Source: a virus. From it: DNA of 28,564 nt. This document shows positions 15,503 through 22,354 of this stretch, piece by piece (the first letter of the stretch is position 1; each line of letters opens with the position of its first letter). A model generated the notes under the pieces. It did no database searches. It was not told the DNA's origin and saw only the letters and a list, made by a program, of their open reading frames with translations. Location: positions 1 through 28,564 of IMG/VR virus record IMGVR_UViG_3300046820_000735; one strand, written 5' to 3'. Position numbers and translations under genes: made by a program.

Positions 15503-15731
15503 CGTTGAACATTTCTCGCATATCGTCGTAATAATCCTGCTCCGCATCTTTTGCCCACTCGTTCGCCATTTCTACCATGTCGGAATATTCGGCTTCGTTT
15601 TGTTCGTATGCTTCACCGTTGCGTCTTACTTCCAAGATTTCCCAATCGTTTGGGTCTTCGGTATCGACAAGGACTTTGAATTCAATGTCACCGTCTTCGG
15701 TTTCGAGCGTTAGCCATTCTGTTAAGTTCAT
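15495..15731 (-). CDS. Small acidic protein, 78 aa
   Basis: Strongly acidic (TLETEDGDIEFKVLVDTEDP; ends MREMFNDD) with a beta-like front and a helical back. It is the first gene after the promoter at 15752-15781 with a leader of roughly 15 nt. Its negative charge suggests a possible DNA mimic or an inhibitor of a host protein, but that is only inference from composition. No family recognised. Confidence 0.7.
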   Translation of the reverse strand: MNLTEWLTLETEDGDIEFKVLVDTEDPNDWEILEVRRNGEAYEQNEAEYSDMVEMANEWAKDAEQDYYDDMREMFNDD

Positions 15732-15751
15732 AGTTTTGTTTTTTGGTATTA

Positions 15752-15781
15752 CAAAGATAGTAATGAAATCGAATTGTGCAA
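15752..15781 (-). promoter_or_regulatory. Extended Bacteroidota-type promoter (third shared-type promoter)
   Basis: Minus-strand -33 element TTG (15781-15779), 19-nt spacer, and -7 element TATCTTTG (15759-15752). The spacer carries CACAATT and TTTCAT, also found in the promoters at 20855-20884 and 22355-22384. It lies upstream of the 78-aa gene and probably drives the DUF1064-phosphoesterase-sigma-terminase unit. Confidence 0.85.
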
Positions 15782-15788
15782 CTTATTT

Positions 15789-16544
15789 TTAAGAAAGTCC
15801 AAAAATATTTTCTTGTTTCTTTCTCATGTACGCAACCAACTGCGGAGTCTTTTCATAACTCGCTAAAAAGTGATCTGCACTAACCTTATCGAAGTAACCT
15901 AATTGGGTGCGTAAATCCTCTTCGGTAGCGAACTGATCAAAGAATAATTTGCAAGCGTAAGCACACGCGGTTGGATTGCTTCTGAACTCGTCGCTTTCAT
16001 CACGGGTTAGAAATGCATTGAACATTTGCGAAAGTGATAAACGTTTGCTCATTTCAAAACACCATTCACGCTGATCGTGTGAAAGGTTGTAACCGCAATA
16101 TTTGTAGATAGCCTCATAAGTAGGCGCACCGAAATCGTAGAACTTGGTCATGTCCTTGCCCTCTTCGTGGTATTGTCGGTAGCTTGAAATAATCCATGCT
16201 TTGCGTTGCTCGATTGGGTAGTTACGTGAGAACTCCGCTCCTGAATGGGTGATCTTCTGTTCTGACTTATTAAAGCGCACGATGTAGTTACCTACCCATT
16301 GAACTATCAATCGAATGGAAGGCTTGAAAGCGTCGGTGCTTTCCTTACGTCCGTTCCTTAACGCTTGCTCAAATTGGTCGGTTGTTAGGTTGTTGTAGGT
16401 TTCCAGGTCCTCTTCAAGTGTTTCTACTTGTCGCATGATCCCTTCATCCATTGCTACGTTGTTACCGAAGTACGAGTACAGTTTAAGCAGTTGCTTTGTG
16501 AGGTACTCGGTTCGGGTTGCTTGGTTCATTTCTTTGATTTTCAT
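15789..16544 (-). CDS. Unknown protein, probable replication-associated, 251 aa
   Basis: A soluble, mostly helical protein beginning MKIKEMNQATRTEYLTKQLL. No P-loop, zinc or nuclease motif is visible. A central YHEEGKDMTKFYDFGAPTYE and a Cys-containing stretch (YKYCGYNLSHDQREWCFEMS) stand out. It follows the replication-initiator-like gene by 10 nt and ends just upstream of the next promoter, so it probably works with the initiator, perhaps as a helicase-loader-like partner. That role is inference from position only. Confidence 0.6.
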   Translation of the reverse strand: MKIKEMNQATRTEYLTKQLLKLYSYFGNNVAMDEGIMRQVETLEEDLETYNNLTTDQFEQALRNGRKESTDAFKPSIRLIVQWVGNYIVRFNKSEQKITHSGAEFSRNYPIEQRKAWIISSYRQYHEEGKDMTKFYDFGAPTYEAIYKYCGYNLSHDQREWCFEMSKRLSLSQMFNAFLTRDESDEFRSNPTACAYACKLFFDQFATEEDLRTQLGYFDKVSADHFLASYEKTPQLVAYMRKKQENIFGLS

Positions 16545-16554
16545 ATCGTTTTTT

Positions 16555-17322
16555 TTAAGGTTGTTTTCCGTATCGTTTTTCTACCACCCATTTTGCGATT
16601 TCGTCATCGGTCATTTGGTTGGCGTTTAGCTTTTGTTCTTTTGGTTTGTTGATCTTGTTGAGGTCAATTCGTTTTATCCAGTGCGCAAAGTGTTTGAATG
16701 AATCGCTTTTGAAGTGGTAGATTTTGCTTTCGAGTTCTTGATAGTTCACAAAGGTATCGACTGCGTTTTGTATTTGTTCCACCGTGTAATTGGTTGCTTG
16801 TTTGAGGTTGAATAGGTGGTGTTCTAATTGCTCGTTGATGTACTCTTTGCAGTCACTTGGTTTCAAATTTTGAAATGGCTCTTTAATACTACTACTACTA
16901 TTAGTAGATTCTTTATTTTTGATTCTTTCTTCTTTCTTATTTATGTTAACGGATTCGCTAAAATTTTTTAATAGCATTTGTTCATTTTCTTTTATCGCAT
17001 TCGTTTCGAATTGTGAAATGCTAAACGGATTCGCTAAAATTTTTTTATCGAATGTGATTCGAATAATCGGTGCTTGGTTCTTCTTTCCTTGCTCTAAAAT
17101 TGCGATTAATCCCTTGTTTTGTAAGCCTTCTAGGGTACGGTAATAGGTCGGATTAGATAGGTTTAAATGTGCCGAGGTTGTACGGGTAGGCAAACCGAAT
17201 AAATCCGATTTAAGCGTGTTTTGTAGGTTGATGATAACGAACATCAAAGCGATTTCGTTTGTCGTTAGCATCCCTTCCTTAATGATTGAATTAAGGCGAA
17301 AATTGTAATCGATTAGGTTCAT
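16555..17322 (-). CDS. Winged-helix replication initiator-like protein, 255 aa
   Basis: Residues about 15-75 form a winged-helix pattern (GMLTTNEIALMFVIINLQNT, then STAHLNLS-like HLNLSNPTYYRTLEGLQNKG, LIAILEQGK). A low-complexity linker with a Ser tract (STNSSSSIKE) follows, then a C-terminal helical domain (YINEQLEHHLFNLKQATNYT, FKHFAHWIKRIDLNKI). N-terminal winged helix plus C-terminal helical domain is typical of phage replication initiators and DnaD-like proteins. The linker is coded by a simple trinucleotide-rich stretch (repeated AGT). It has its own leader of about 95 nt and a weak promoter. It could also be a transcription regulator. Confidence 0.6.
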   Translation of the reverse strand: MNLIDYNFRLNSIIKEGMLTTNEIALMFVIINLQNTLKSDLFGLPTRTTSAHLNLSNPTYYRTLEGLQNKGLIAILEQGKKNQAPIIRITFDKKILANPFSISQFETNAIKENEQMLLKNFSESVNINKKEERIKNKESTNSSSSIKEPFQNLKPSDCKEYINEQLEHHLFNLKQATNYTVEQIQNAVDTFVNYQELESKIYHFKSDSFKHFAHWIKRIDLNKINKPKEQKLNANQMTDDEIAKWVVEKRYGKQP

Positions 17323-17392
17323 AAATAATAAACCCCACCAAGAACGGTATAGCGGTACACGTTCAAGGCAGGGTCATTAGGTTTTATAAAAG

Positions 17393-17410
17393 GCAAATCC
17401 GCTAATTTGC
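17393..17410 (-). other. Hairpin in the leader of the replication initiator-like gene
   Basis: Perfect 6-bp inverted repeat GCAAAT / ATTTGC with loop TAGCGG, between the candidate promoter at 17425-17454 and the start codon at 17322. No T-run follows, so it is not a terminator; it could be a protein-binding or translational element, or chance. Confidence 0.4.
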
Positions 17411-17424
17411 TTTTGTTTCTGCTT

Positions 17425-17454
17425 CAAATATAACACTATTTTTTGAATAAGCGA
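17425..17454 (-). promoter_or_regulatory. Candidate Bacteroidota-type promoter with weak -33
   Basis: Minus-strand -7 element TATATTTG (17432-17425) is a full match; 19 nt upstream the -33 region reads TTTCG instead of TTTG. It lacks the CACAATT/TTTCAT spacer of the three shared promoters. It would serve the replication initiator-like gene just downstream of the putative cassette. Confidence 0.5.
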
Positions 17455-17477
17455 AATAAATGTGCGCCAATAAATGA

Positions 17478-17484
17478 GTTATGC
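17478..17484. repeat. 7-bp inverted repeat, left partner of the cassette-like segment
   Basis: GTTATGC on the plus strand, 7 bp from the stop codon of the PAPS-reductase-like gene, is the inverse of GCATAAC at 18380-18386 on the other side of that gene. Such GTT/AAC heptamers resemble integron-type core sites, but seven bases is short. Confidence 0.35.
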
Positions 17485-17490
17485 AAGATG

Positions 17491-18345
17491 CTACGACCGG
17501 CACTCCGAAAAGACTTCGCAACTTTCGCCACCAAGTAAGTCGAGTTGATAGGTATATTCATCTGCATCGTTTATAATTTTTCCATTCCAATTCTTTGCTT
17601 CTTCAAGTATCTGTTTTGCACTTCGGTTATTTCTAAAAAACACCTTATTGTGTCCCATTGGGTCAATCGGATATTTCTGTTCCATTTCATCCATAAACTC
17701 AAATGCAGTTGGATTTTCTTTTGCAATTTGATATAGCTTTCTGTCCGCTTTCTTCCAGCAGGTTTTGCAATTCCCTTGATAACCTTTTAACTCTAATCTA
17801 AAGGGCATTGAACGCCAAAAGATATTCACCATTGGCTTGTTTAAAGGTATCATTTTGCTATTGATAAGCGGATAAATAAAACCCATTTCTTTGGCTCTTG
17901 CGTTCATCCTATCAATTTCATCTTTTCTAATTCCAATAGCTGTGTGATAATCTTCGCCATTAAACCAAACTTTTGCAAATGAATTTATCGGTGCTTGTTT
18001 CAATTCTCTTGTGCAATGTGGTGTGGCTTGGTTCGGTATTCCATATTTTTGTATGATAGCTTCAAATGGTTCGCCTTTGCGTTTAGCGTGTTCAAAATCG
18101 GTTATTGTATATCCAGTTCCTTTTCTTTCACCTTGCCAAACCAAAGCCTCAACCCAATGCAACTTTAGCCCAAAATGAGTATCACACCTTTCAACAAATT
18201 CAAGCGTTTGTTCGTTTTCAATTCCTGTATTGGCAAACACAAACACAATGTTTTCATAACCAAATTCTCTATAATGTTTTTTTAGCCATTGAGCCATAAA
18301 TGCTGATGTTTCGCCACCAGAAAAAGATACTAATAAATTCTTCAT
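17491..18345 (-). CDS. PAPS-reductase-like PP-loop ATPase/pyrophosphatase, 284 aa
   Basis: The PP-loop SGGETSA (9-15) binds ATP. The phage/host PAPS-reductase-like features follow: HCTRELK with Cys111, GIRKDE (138-143) and GNCKTCWKK with Cys193 and Cys196, which could hold metal or take part in sulfur chemistry. Family members activate a substrate by adenylation; roles include sulfate reduction, tRNA or DNA sulfur modification (DndC-like) and cysteine-linked modification. The substrate here is unknown. The gene has non-coding flanks of 168 and 113 nt in an otherwise gap-free genome, more AT-rich wording than neighbours, and an attC-like palindrome upstream, suggesting it is a recently acquired accessory gene. 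Confidence 0.8.
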   Translation of the reverse strand: MKNLLVSFSGGETSAFMAQWLKKHYREFGYENIVFVFANTGIENEQTLEFVERCDTHFGLKLHWVEALVWQGERKGTGYTITDFEHAKRKGEPFEAIIQKYGIPNQATPHCTRELKQAPINSFAKVWFNGEDYHTAIGIRKDEIDRMNARAKEMGFIYPLINSKMIPLNKPMVNIFWRSMPFRLELKGYQGNCKTCWKKADRKLYQIAKENPTAFEFMDEMEQKYPIDPMGHNKVFFRNNRSAKQILEEAKNWNGKIINDADEYTYQLDLLGGESCEVFSECRS

Positions 18346-18379
18346 TCTATTTAATTTTAGTTGTTAATAAAAGCACCTC

Positions 18380-18463
18380 GCATAACAGCACATAAGCAAA
18401 AGCCCAAATTCCCTCGCTAAAACCAACGCTATTTGTGCCTTCGCTTATCTGCAAACCGTTAGC
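18380..18463. repeat. attC-like imperfect palindrome upstream of the PAPS-reductase-like gene
   Basis: On the plus strand GCACATAAGC (18388-18397) pairs with GCTTATCTGC (18443-18452) at 9 of 10 positions. Outside it TAAC (18383-18386) pairs with GTTA (18458-18461), with unequal unpaired bases between the two stems (1 versus 5) and a 45-nt loop. This is the general architecture of integron attC sites, and similar GCTAACGGTTTGC-type intergenic sequences occur in environmental Bacteroidota from memory. The stop codon of the 72-aa ORF lies inside its right arm. Confidence 0.5.
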
Positions 18464-18677
18464 GGTCATTGCTAAGAAGCTCCATCGCCTTTTTAAAGCC
18501 ATCAATAAACGGCTCAGTTAATGATTCGTGACTGATTGGATTAGCATCTTTGCTGTAATATTGGTTAGCATATTCATCAGCTATTTTACTAATCAAATCA
18601 TCAGTAAGCAATATATTGTTACGACCCACAACCAAAACAGTCAAAGTTTGAATCGGTCGGACGTTCAGGGTATTCAA
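18459..18677 (-). CDS. Small unknown ORF with uncertain start, up to 72 aa
   Basis: The C-terminal 50 residues (LTDDLISKIADEYANQYYSK, then ESLTEPFIDGFKKAMELLSN) look like a real small phage protein. The only in-frame starts are TTG at 18677, or TTG/GTG codons further in; the first part overlaps the 69-aa gene by 59 nt and translates to a non-descript sequence. The stop is embedded in the attC-like palindrome. The gene may have lost its original 5' end or entered with the cassette. Confidence 0.5.
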   Translation of the reverse strand: MNTLNVRPIQTLTVLVVGRNNILLTDDLISKIADEYANQYYSKDANPISHESLTEPFIDGFKKAMELLSNDR

Positions 18678-18828
18678 CCGAGCGAAGCAGTTGTTTTATT
18701 TCGCTGATCTCCTGACGTAGCACCATTTCTTCGTCGCATAGTTGCCCCGTTAGTTGGTTTTCAAGGTAGGACATTTTCCATTTCAAGGCTTCAATGTCCT
18801 GTTTGTTCTGTGGTTTCTGATATTTCAT
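18619..18828 (-). CDS. Small coiled-coil protein with Cys tail, 69 aa
   Basis: A helical heptad-like segment (IEALKWKMSYLENQLTGQLC; EMVLRQEISEIKQLLRSV) is followed by a short tail FDCFGCGS with a Cys-x2-Cys. It overlaps the upstream gene by 38 nt. Function is unknown; the Cys tail might bind metal. Confidence 0.6.
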   Translation of the reverse strand: MKYQKPQNKQDIEALKWKMSYLENQLTGQLCDEEMVLRQEISEIKQLLRSVEYPERPTDSNFDCFGCGS

Positions 18829-19159
18829 TTTGTGTTTGATTAAATTGTTCTTCTATTTGATTAAGTACGTCTTCAAGTACCGCCATTTGTGCGGGATGCC
18901 ACGTAGCGAGCGCACCCGTAACCGCATCAATACCTCGGCTTATTGACATCATAAGTTCCTCATCCTCACCCCAAAACGCTAAGGATAACGTGTTAAGGTA
19001 AATAGACAAGTCATGCTCTAAAAGGTTCAATCGGTTCTTCAAGGATTGACGGTAGGCATTGGTTCGTTTCAGGTCATCCAAGGTTTCTGCTAAGGCTTGC
19101 ATAAGCACCACGGCTCGGGTAATGGCTAATTGTTCTTTGGTTGGATCAGGGTAATTCAT
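18791..19159 (-). CDS. Unknown helical protein, 122 aa
   Basis: Nearly all-helical with heptad patterns (LMQALAETLDDLKRTNAYRQ, MAVLEDVLNQIEEQFNQTQN) and no enzymatic motif. It overlaps the preceding gene as ATGA. The context, downstream of ERF and HTH genes, suggests an early accessory function. Confidence 0.65.
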   Translation of the reverse strand: MNYPDPTKEQLAITRAVVLMQALAETLDDLKRTNAYRQSLKNRLNLLEHDLSIYLNTLSLAFWGEDEELMMSISRGIDAVTGALATWHPAQMAVLEDVLNQIEEQFNQTQNEISETTEQTGH

Positions 19160-19428
19160 AGGGCAGTATAGTTGTAAGTTTTAGATAGTTCGAAACCAAC
19201 ACGGTTGATCAGGTGCATGGCTTGAAGTGCCTTGTAAAAGTCCTTATGTTCGATGCACTGGGAACGTAAACGGTACAACCGTTGCATCCGTTGGTTTAAA
19301 ATATCGAATCTAGATACTTTTGAAAGGTCAAGTTTCTTTGCTGTGTATTCAGCGTTAACGTGTACTTCCATCGCTTTTAATTTAATGCTTTGAATGAAGT
19401 CAATTAGTTGTTGTGGGCTTGTTCTCAT
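19156..19428 (-). CDS. Unknown small basic helical protein, 90 aa
   Basis: Basic helical protein (AMEVHVNAEYTAKKLDLSKV, LNQRMQRLYRLRSQCIEHKD) without a clear HTH. It is coupled by ATGA to both neighbours. Charge suggests nucleic-acid contact but this is not demonstrable. Confidence 0.65.
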   Translation of the reverse strand: MRTSPQQLIDFIQSIKLKAMEVHVNAEYTAKKLDLSKVSRFDILNQRMQRLYRLRSQCIEHKDFYKALQAMHLINRVGFELSKTYNYTAL

Positions 19429-19898
19429 TTCATTGTTACTTTTAAGGTTGTTGTACTTCTTTTGATTGGTGGAGTAATGGTTACAATTTCACCGTTCCCA
19501 TCTACAATGTTTTCGGGTTTGGTTAGTGATCGCAACCACTTCTCACGGGCTTTAAGCATTTCGGTAGCACGTTCTACGTTCTCCTTCAAAATGATCCATT
19601 CAATATCATTGCAACCTTCGTAATCGTACTTCACACCCATTTCAGATGTCGTGGCCACTGCTCCAAACATTTCAGCCGTTTTGCCGTGCTTTTCCTGTTC
19701 TCCTATTGCAAGGTACTGCGTATCGGTTAAAGTTTGCTCTAATGCCTTAATGATCATTCGTGCTTTGATCGCAAACTCCAACGGGTTGATATTACCATCT
19801 TCAATTTGAATGCGAAACTCTTGGTGCATCAGTTCAACTTGCTCCCGTCCTGTAACGGATGAAAGCAAGTTATTTGATTGGGTTATGATATTATCCAT
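19425..19898 (-). CDS. Unknown conserved-looking phage protein, 157 aa
   Basis: Pattern NPLEFAIKARMIIKALEQTL, then TAEMFGAVATTSEMGVKYDY and CNDIEWIILKENVERATEML, resembles a group of Bacteroidota phage proteins encoded beside recombination genes. The ATG is coupled to the HTH gene by an 8-nt overlap. It is soluble and mixed helix/strand, with no catalytic motif I can name. A role as recombination partner is conceivable from location. Confidence 0.65.
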   Translation of the reverse strand: MDNIITQSNNLLSSVTGREQVELMHQEFRIQIEDGNINPLEFAIKARMIIKALEQTLTDTQYLAIGEQEKHGKTAEMFGAVATTSEMGVKYDYEGCNDIEWIILKENVERATEMLKAREKWLRSLTKPENIVDGNGEIVTITPPIKRSTTTLKVTMK

Positions 19899-20235
19899 GA
19901 TTAAAAAAGCTATTTTTGATTGATTGATAGAATGGGTGCTTACGTCCGTGCGTTTGTAGTTGGTCTTGTTTAAACTCCTTCACACGTTCCCAATACGTTA
20001 GCGTTTTTTCTGCTAAAAGCTTATGTCGTAAATCACTTGCACGTCTTACTTCCAACGACTTACCAAGGCTTTCCTTCTTTTGCTCTGCAAGCAGTTCCTC
20101 ATTCTTTTTAAGGCCGAACTTTTCACCATAGTAACGAACCGTGGTGTAGTGCATATTGATTAGATTTGCGATATCACGGTTACCCGTAGTTGGGTAAAGT
20201 TGCTTCAATAGTTCTAATTTTTGGTCCTGTGTCAT
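19891..20235 (-). CDS. Helix-turn-helix DNA-binding protein, 114 aa
   Basis: The ATG at 20235 overlaps the ERF stop as ATGA and is preferred over a TTG two codons earlier. The N-terminal 45 residues (MTQDQKLELLKQLYPTTGNR, DIANLINMHYTTVRYYGEKF) form a clear HTH of the kind used in small phage or transposase-like DNA-binding proteins. The remaining two thirds is basic and helical. It could regulate the shared promoters or assist recombination. Confidence 0.7.
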   Translation of the reverse strand: MTQDQKLELLKQLYPTTGNRDIANLINMHYTTVRYYGEKFGLKKNEELLAEQKKESLGKSLEVRRASDLRHKLLAEKTLTYWERVKEFKQDQLQTHGRKHPFYQSIKNSFFNHG

Positions 20236-20837
20236 TTCCAATCCTTTCCAGTATCTTTCTTGAATTGAGCCTTGATTTCAGACGTGATGCGATAGTGCGC
20301 TTCCAACTTCTTGCATAGGTCAGGATCAGTTTCGTGAAGTTCTAAAAGCTTTGCGTACTTTTCAGCCGTGAATGGTTGCAGTTCATCAGCCTTTGCAAAC
20401 TTTGGAGCGGCTTCCTTTTTGCTCTGGACCTTGTTAATATCGCCCGTTGTACGAAGGTTGGTAGCACCATTTGCATCGTCATCTTCTTGGATAACACCAA
20501 AGCAAGCGGAAAGTGAGTAACGTCGTGCGTAAGTAAGCGCACTGCCGTAACCGTGTGGGTCATTCTTAGGCGCAGGAACGAACGTAATGCCGTTGCTCAT
20601 AGTTTCACCCGATTCGTGAATGATCAGCGTTTCTACACCCACGCCACCTTCCAAGCGGTGAATGATTTGTGAGTAGGTAAGGCCGTTATCGTTTAACGGT
20701 TTCTTGATTGCATCCGTAACGCTGGCAAGGTCTGCGTATTTGTTGCGGAAGTGTGGGTTGGTGGAGTCCTTTGATGCTCCTTCGATTTGGGCGGTTGCTT
20801 TAACCAAAGCTTTCGCCAAGTTTTTGATGTTTTCCAT
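20232..20837 (-). CDS. ERF-family single-strand annealing recombinase, 201 aa
   Basis: ERF signatures: ALVKATAQIEGASKDSTNPH (10-29), FRNKYADLASV (30-40), NGLTYSQIIH (51-60), ETLIIHESGETM (69-80), GYGSALTYARRYSLSACFGV (96-115) and EDDDANGA (118-125). ERF proteins form rings that anneal complementary single strands in phage recombination and circularization. I start it at the ATG at 20837, because the upstream GTG at 20855 lies inside the -7 element of its promoter. C-terminal third is a lower-complexity tail. First gene of unit 2. Confidence 0.93.
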   Translation of the reverse strand: MENIKNLAKALVKATAQIEGASKDSTNPHFRNKYADLASVTDAIKKPLNDNGLTYSQIIHRLEGGVGVETLIIHESGETMSNGITFVPAPKNDPHGYGSALTYARRYSLSACFGVIQEDDDANGATNLRTTGDINKVQSKKEAAPKFAKADELQPFTAEKYAKLLELHETDPDLCKKLEAHYRITSEIKAQFKKDTGKDWK

Positions 20838-20854
20838 AGTTTTGTTTTGGTTCA

Positions 20855-20884
20855 CAAATATACAAATGAAAGTTAATTGTGCAA
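20855..20884 (-). promoter_or_regulatory. Extended Bacteroidota-type promoter for the ERF unit
   Basis: Minus-strand TTG (20884-20882), 19-nt spacer with CACAATT and TTTCAT, then TATATTTG (20862-20855). The expected start of transcription is about 10-13 nt ahead of the ERF ATG. It shares spacer sequence with the promoters at 15752-15781 and 22355-22384. Confidence 0.88.
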
Positions 20885-20891
20885 TCTTTTT

Positions 20892-21359
20892 TTAAAATTT
20901 AATTTCAAAGTGCATAGCATCATAGTTCTTTTCCTTACCAAGATTGATAAACCCATGCTTATAAAAAATATCAACCATTGGTTTGTAGGCAGCCTTTGAA
21001 AATTGCGCCCGTGCCCATGAAGTTTTTAATCCATTGCGAACGGGGTCAAGGTCAATAGCAATACCCCATGAGTGACGTGAGTAATCATTACCGCCACGCA
21101 TCTTACGAAATGCAAAGCAACCACCGAATAAATCAATACCAAGGCGTTGAAGTTCTGAAAGCCCGTAATGGTTGAGCAAATCTTTGAACACATTTTGAAA
21201 GTTTGTTGCAATCAATCGGTGGCAACGCATCTTATTGATTGATGTTTTGGTATCCCAAGCCAATCGCATCGGGTAGGGTAAGTTGATTGTTACCAAGTAA
21301 TCGGAGCCATCGTCATCGGGCTTCCCGTATTTCTGAATTATTTGTTTAGTCGTAAGCAT
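20892..21359 (-). CDS. Endolysin, M15/VanY-type peptidase, 155 aa
   Basis: The zinc peptidase signature is present: SRHSWGIAIDLDP with His96 and Asp103, and DAMHFE with Asp147 and His150. A single catalytic domain with no signal peptide or cell-wall-binding domain fits a small endolysin that cuts the peptide crosslinks of Gram-negative peptidoglycan and reaches the wall through a holin. It is the last gene of unit 1, separated from the holin candidate by the terminator and promoter near 22400, so lysis genes are in two transcription units. Confidence 0.88.
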   Translation of the reverse strand: MLTTKQIIQKYGKPDDDGSDYLVTINLPYPMRLAWDTKTSINKMRCHRLIATNFQNVFKDLLNHYGLSELQRLGIDLFGGCFAFRKMRGGNDYSRHSWGIAIDLDPVRNGLKTSWARAQFSKAAYKPMVDIFYKHGFINLGKEKNYDAMHFEIKF

Positions 21360-21360
21360 A

Positions 21361-21570
21361 TTACAAGAAAAATTTAGTTAGTTTAACCAATGTTTGTTGA
21401 TCGCAGTACCCCGTGTTAATTACCTTTCGGTAAGTTGGTGGGCTAACTGGTAATCGATGTACGGATATTTTCCGTTCGTTTCTCACTTGTTCCCATCGTT
21501 GCGCTAATGCCGTGGAAACCAAGGGGCGTGCAGGTTTTCGCCCCCGTTTCATTTGTTTAAGTTCTCTCAT
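21361..21570 (-). CDS. Small basic protein, possible Cro/HTH-like regulator, 69 aa
   Basis: A basic N-terminus (MKRGRKPARP) precedes a segment ERKISVHRLPVSPPTYRKVI, then TGYCDQQTLVKLTKFF. Its spacing resembles a Cro/CI-type helix-turn-helix, with 'PVSPPTYRKVI' as the recognition-helix candidate. Coupled by ATGA to the upstream gene. If real, it is the only repressor-like protein in the window and could act on the three shared promoters. Assignment is tentative. Confidence 0.5.
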   Translation of the reverse strand: MRELKQMKRGRKPARPLVSTALAQRWEQVRNERKISVHRLPVSPPTYRKVINTGYCDQQTLVKLTKFFL

Positions 21571-21947
21571 TTGAAATAGCTAAATATGATTGAATAGTTT
21601 TCTACCGTGTTAAAATTCATTTTGAAACTGATTGCCACACCGATTCCAATTTGCTCGGTGAAACTTGCATCGGTAACACATAGCTCTGAATTTTTCATAT
21701 CATAACGGATTACCTCGTTAAGCAGTTCTCCAACGTGGCGGTCTTCATGATCAATGTACCCTCGAAGGTGTTTGAACATTTCAGTAACATCTTGGAAAAT
21801 GTAATGGCTTAAAGGGTCGCACATATTATCGGAGTGAGCGTGACCGATAAAGATTTCCCAACCTACACAGGTTTTGTCGTAGCTTGGTTTCACTTTCCAA
21901 AAGCGCAATGCGTCCACTGGAAACATTTTGTCGTTGATTGTTTTCAT
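21567..21947 (-). CDS. Unknown protein, 126 aa
   Basis: The ATG at 21947 follows the 46-aa ORF stop by 1 nt (TAATATG), so I prefer it to an upstream in-frame start. Mixed fold with segments CVGWEIFIGHAHSDNMCDPL and LLNEVIRYDMKNSELCVTDA; no recognised motif. It lies in an early-type unit with other small proteins, where host-takeover factors are common. Confidence 0.65.
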   Translation of the reverse strand: MKTINDKMFPVDALRFWKVKPSYDKTCVGWEIFIGHAHSDNMCDPLSHYIFQDVTEMFKHLRGYIDHEDRHVGELLNEVIRYDMKNSELCVTDASFTEQIGIGVAISFKMNFNTVENYSIIFSYFK

Positions 21948-21948
21948 A

Positions 21949-22089
21949 TTATTTTGATTTTTTGGTTTCAATTCTTTTTGAAATGTAAGCACCTATTAAC
22001 ACCATGTAACCAAGTGTAAATGGGTTTCTTGTTAGGAGGAACACGTAAAGCGCTACGATTCCCCAAATTGTTGTTTGCGTTTTGTTCAT
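21949..22089 (-). CDS. Small two-span membrane protein, 46 aa
   Basis: Runs MNKTQTTIWGIVALYVFLLT, then RNPFTLGYMVLIGAYISKRI, then a basic end (ETKKSK). Two hydrophobic segments (about 8-20 and 24-36) separated by RNP suggest a hairpin membrane protein. It fills the gap between the 72-aa and 126-aa genes exactly, 8 nt and 1 nt from its neighbours. The basic C-terminus would lie in the cytoplasm. It could be a holin-like or exclusion protein, but that is guesswork. Confidence 0.65.
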   Translation of the reverse strand: MNKTQTTIWGIVALYVFLLTRNPFTLGYMVLIGAYISKRIETKKSK

Positions 22090-22097
22090 TGTTTTTG

Positions 22098-22316
22098 TTA
22101 TTTTATATTTTGGTTACACATCATTTCTTCTTCGATCCATTGTTCTGCAAAGTACTTAGCTATTGCCTTTCCAGAGAACCAATCGTCACCACCTTCATTT
22201 CCGATTCTCCAATACCATTGGTTTCTTGTTGAAGCATCGACTTGCATTACTTTAACGATTTCGAATTTCACTCCTTTGTACTCTCCTTGGTAATAACCTG
22301 ATCCAATTCTTTTCAT
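22098..22316 (-). CDS. Unknown small protein (MKRIGSGYY type), 72 aa
   Basis: First gene after the promoter at 22355-22384. I choose the ATG at 22316 because a longer upstream frame would begin inside that promoter. The sequence MKRIGSGYYQGEYKGVKFEI, then NQWYWRIGNEGGDDWFSGKA, is a compact beta then helix fold seen in small Bacteroidota phage proteins. Function is unknown. Confidence 0.75.
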   Translation of the reverse strand: MKRIGSGYYQGEYKGVKFEIVKVMQVDASTRNQWYWRIGNEGGDDWFSGKAIAKYFAEQWIEEEMMCNQNIK

Positions 22317-22354
22317 TGCTTTGTTTTTTTTTAGTTTGTTTCTCTTTGGTATTA

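Noticed and set aside
15324-15713. 129-aa plus-strand hydrophobic ORF
   Set aside because: Opposite the DUF1064 and acidic protein genes; hydrophobicity is a by-product of the complementary Lys/Glu codons.
17478-18463. A true integron
   Set aside because: There is no tyrosine recombinase gene and only one palindrome; I keep the attC-like resemblance as a hypothesis only.
20838-20855. GTG start at 20855 for the ERF gene
   Set aside because: The codon overlaps the -7 element TATATTTG; the ATG at 20837 fits a short leader and the family N-terminus.
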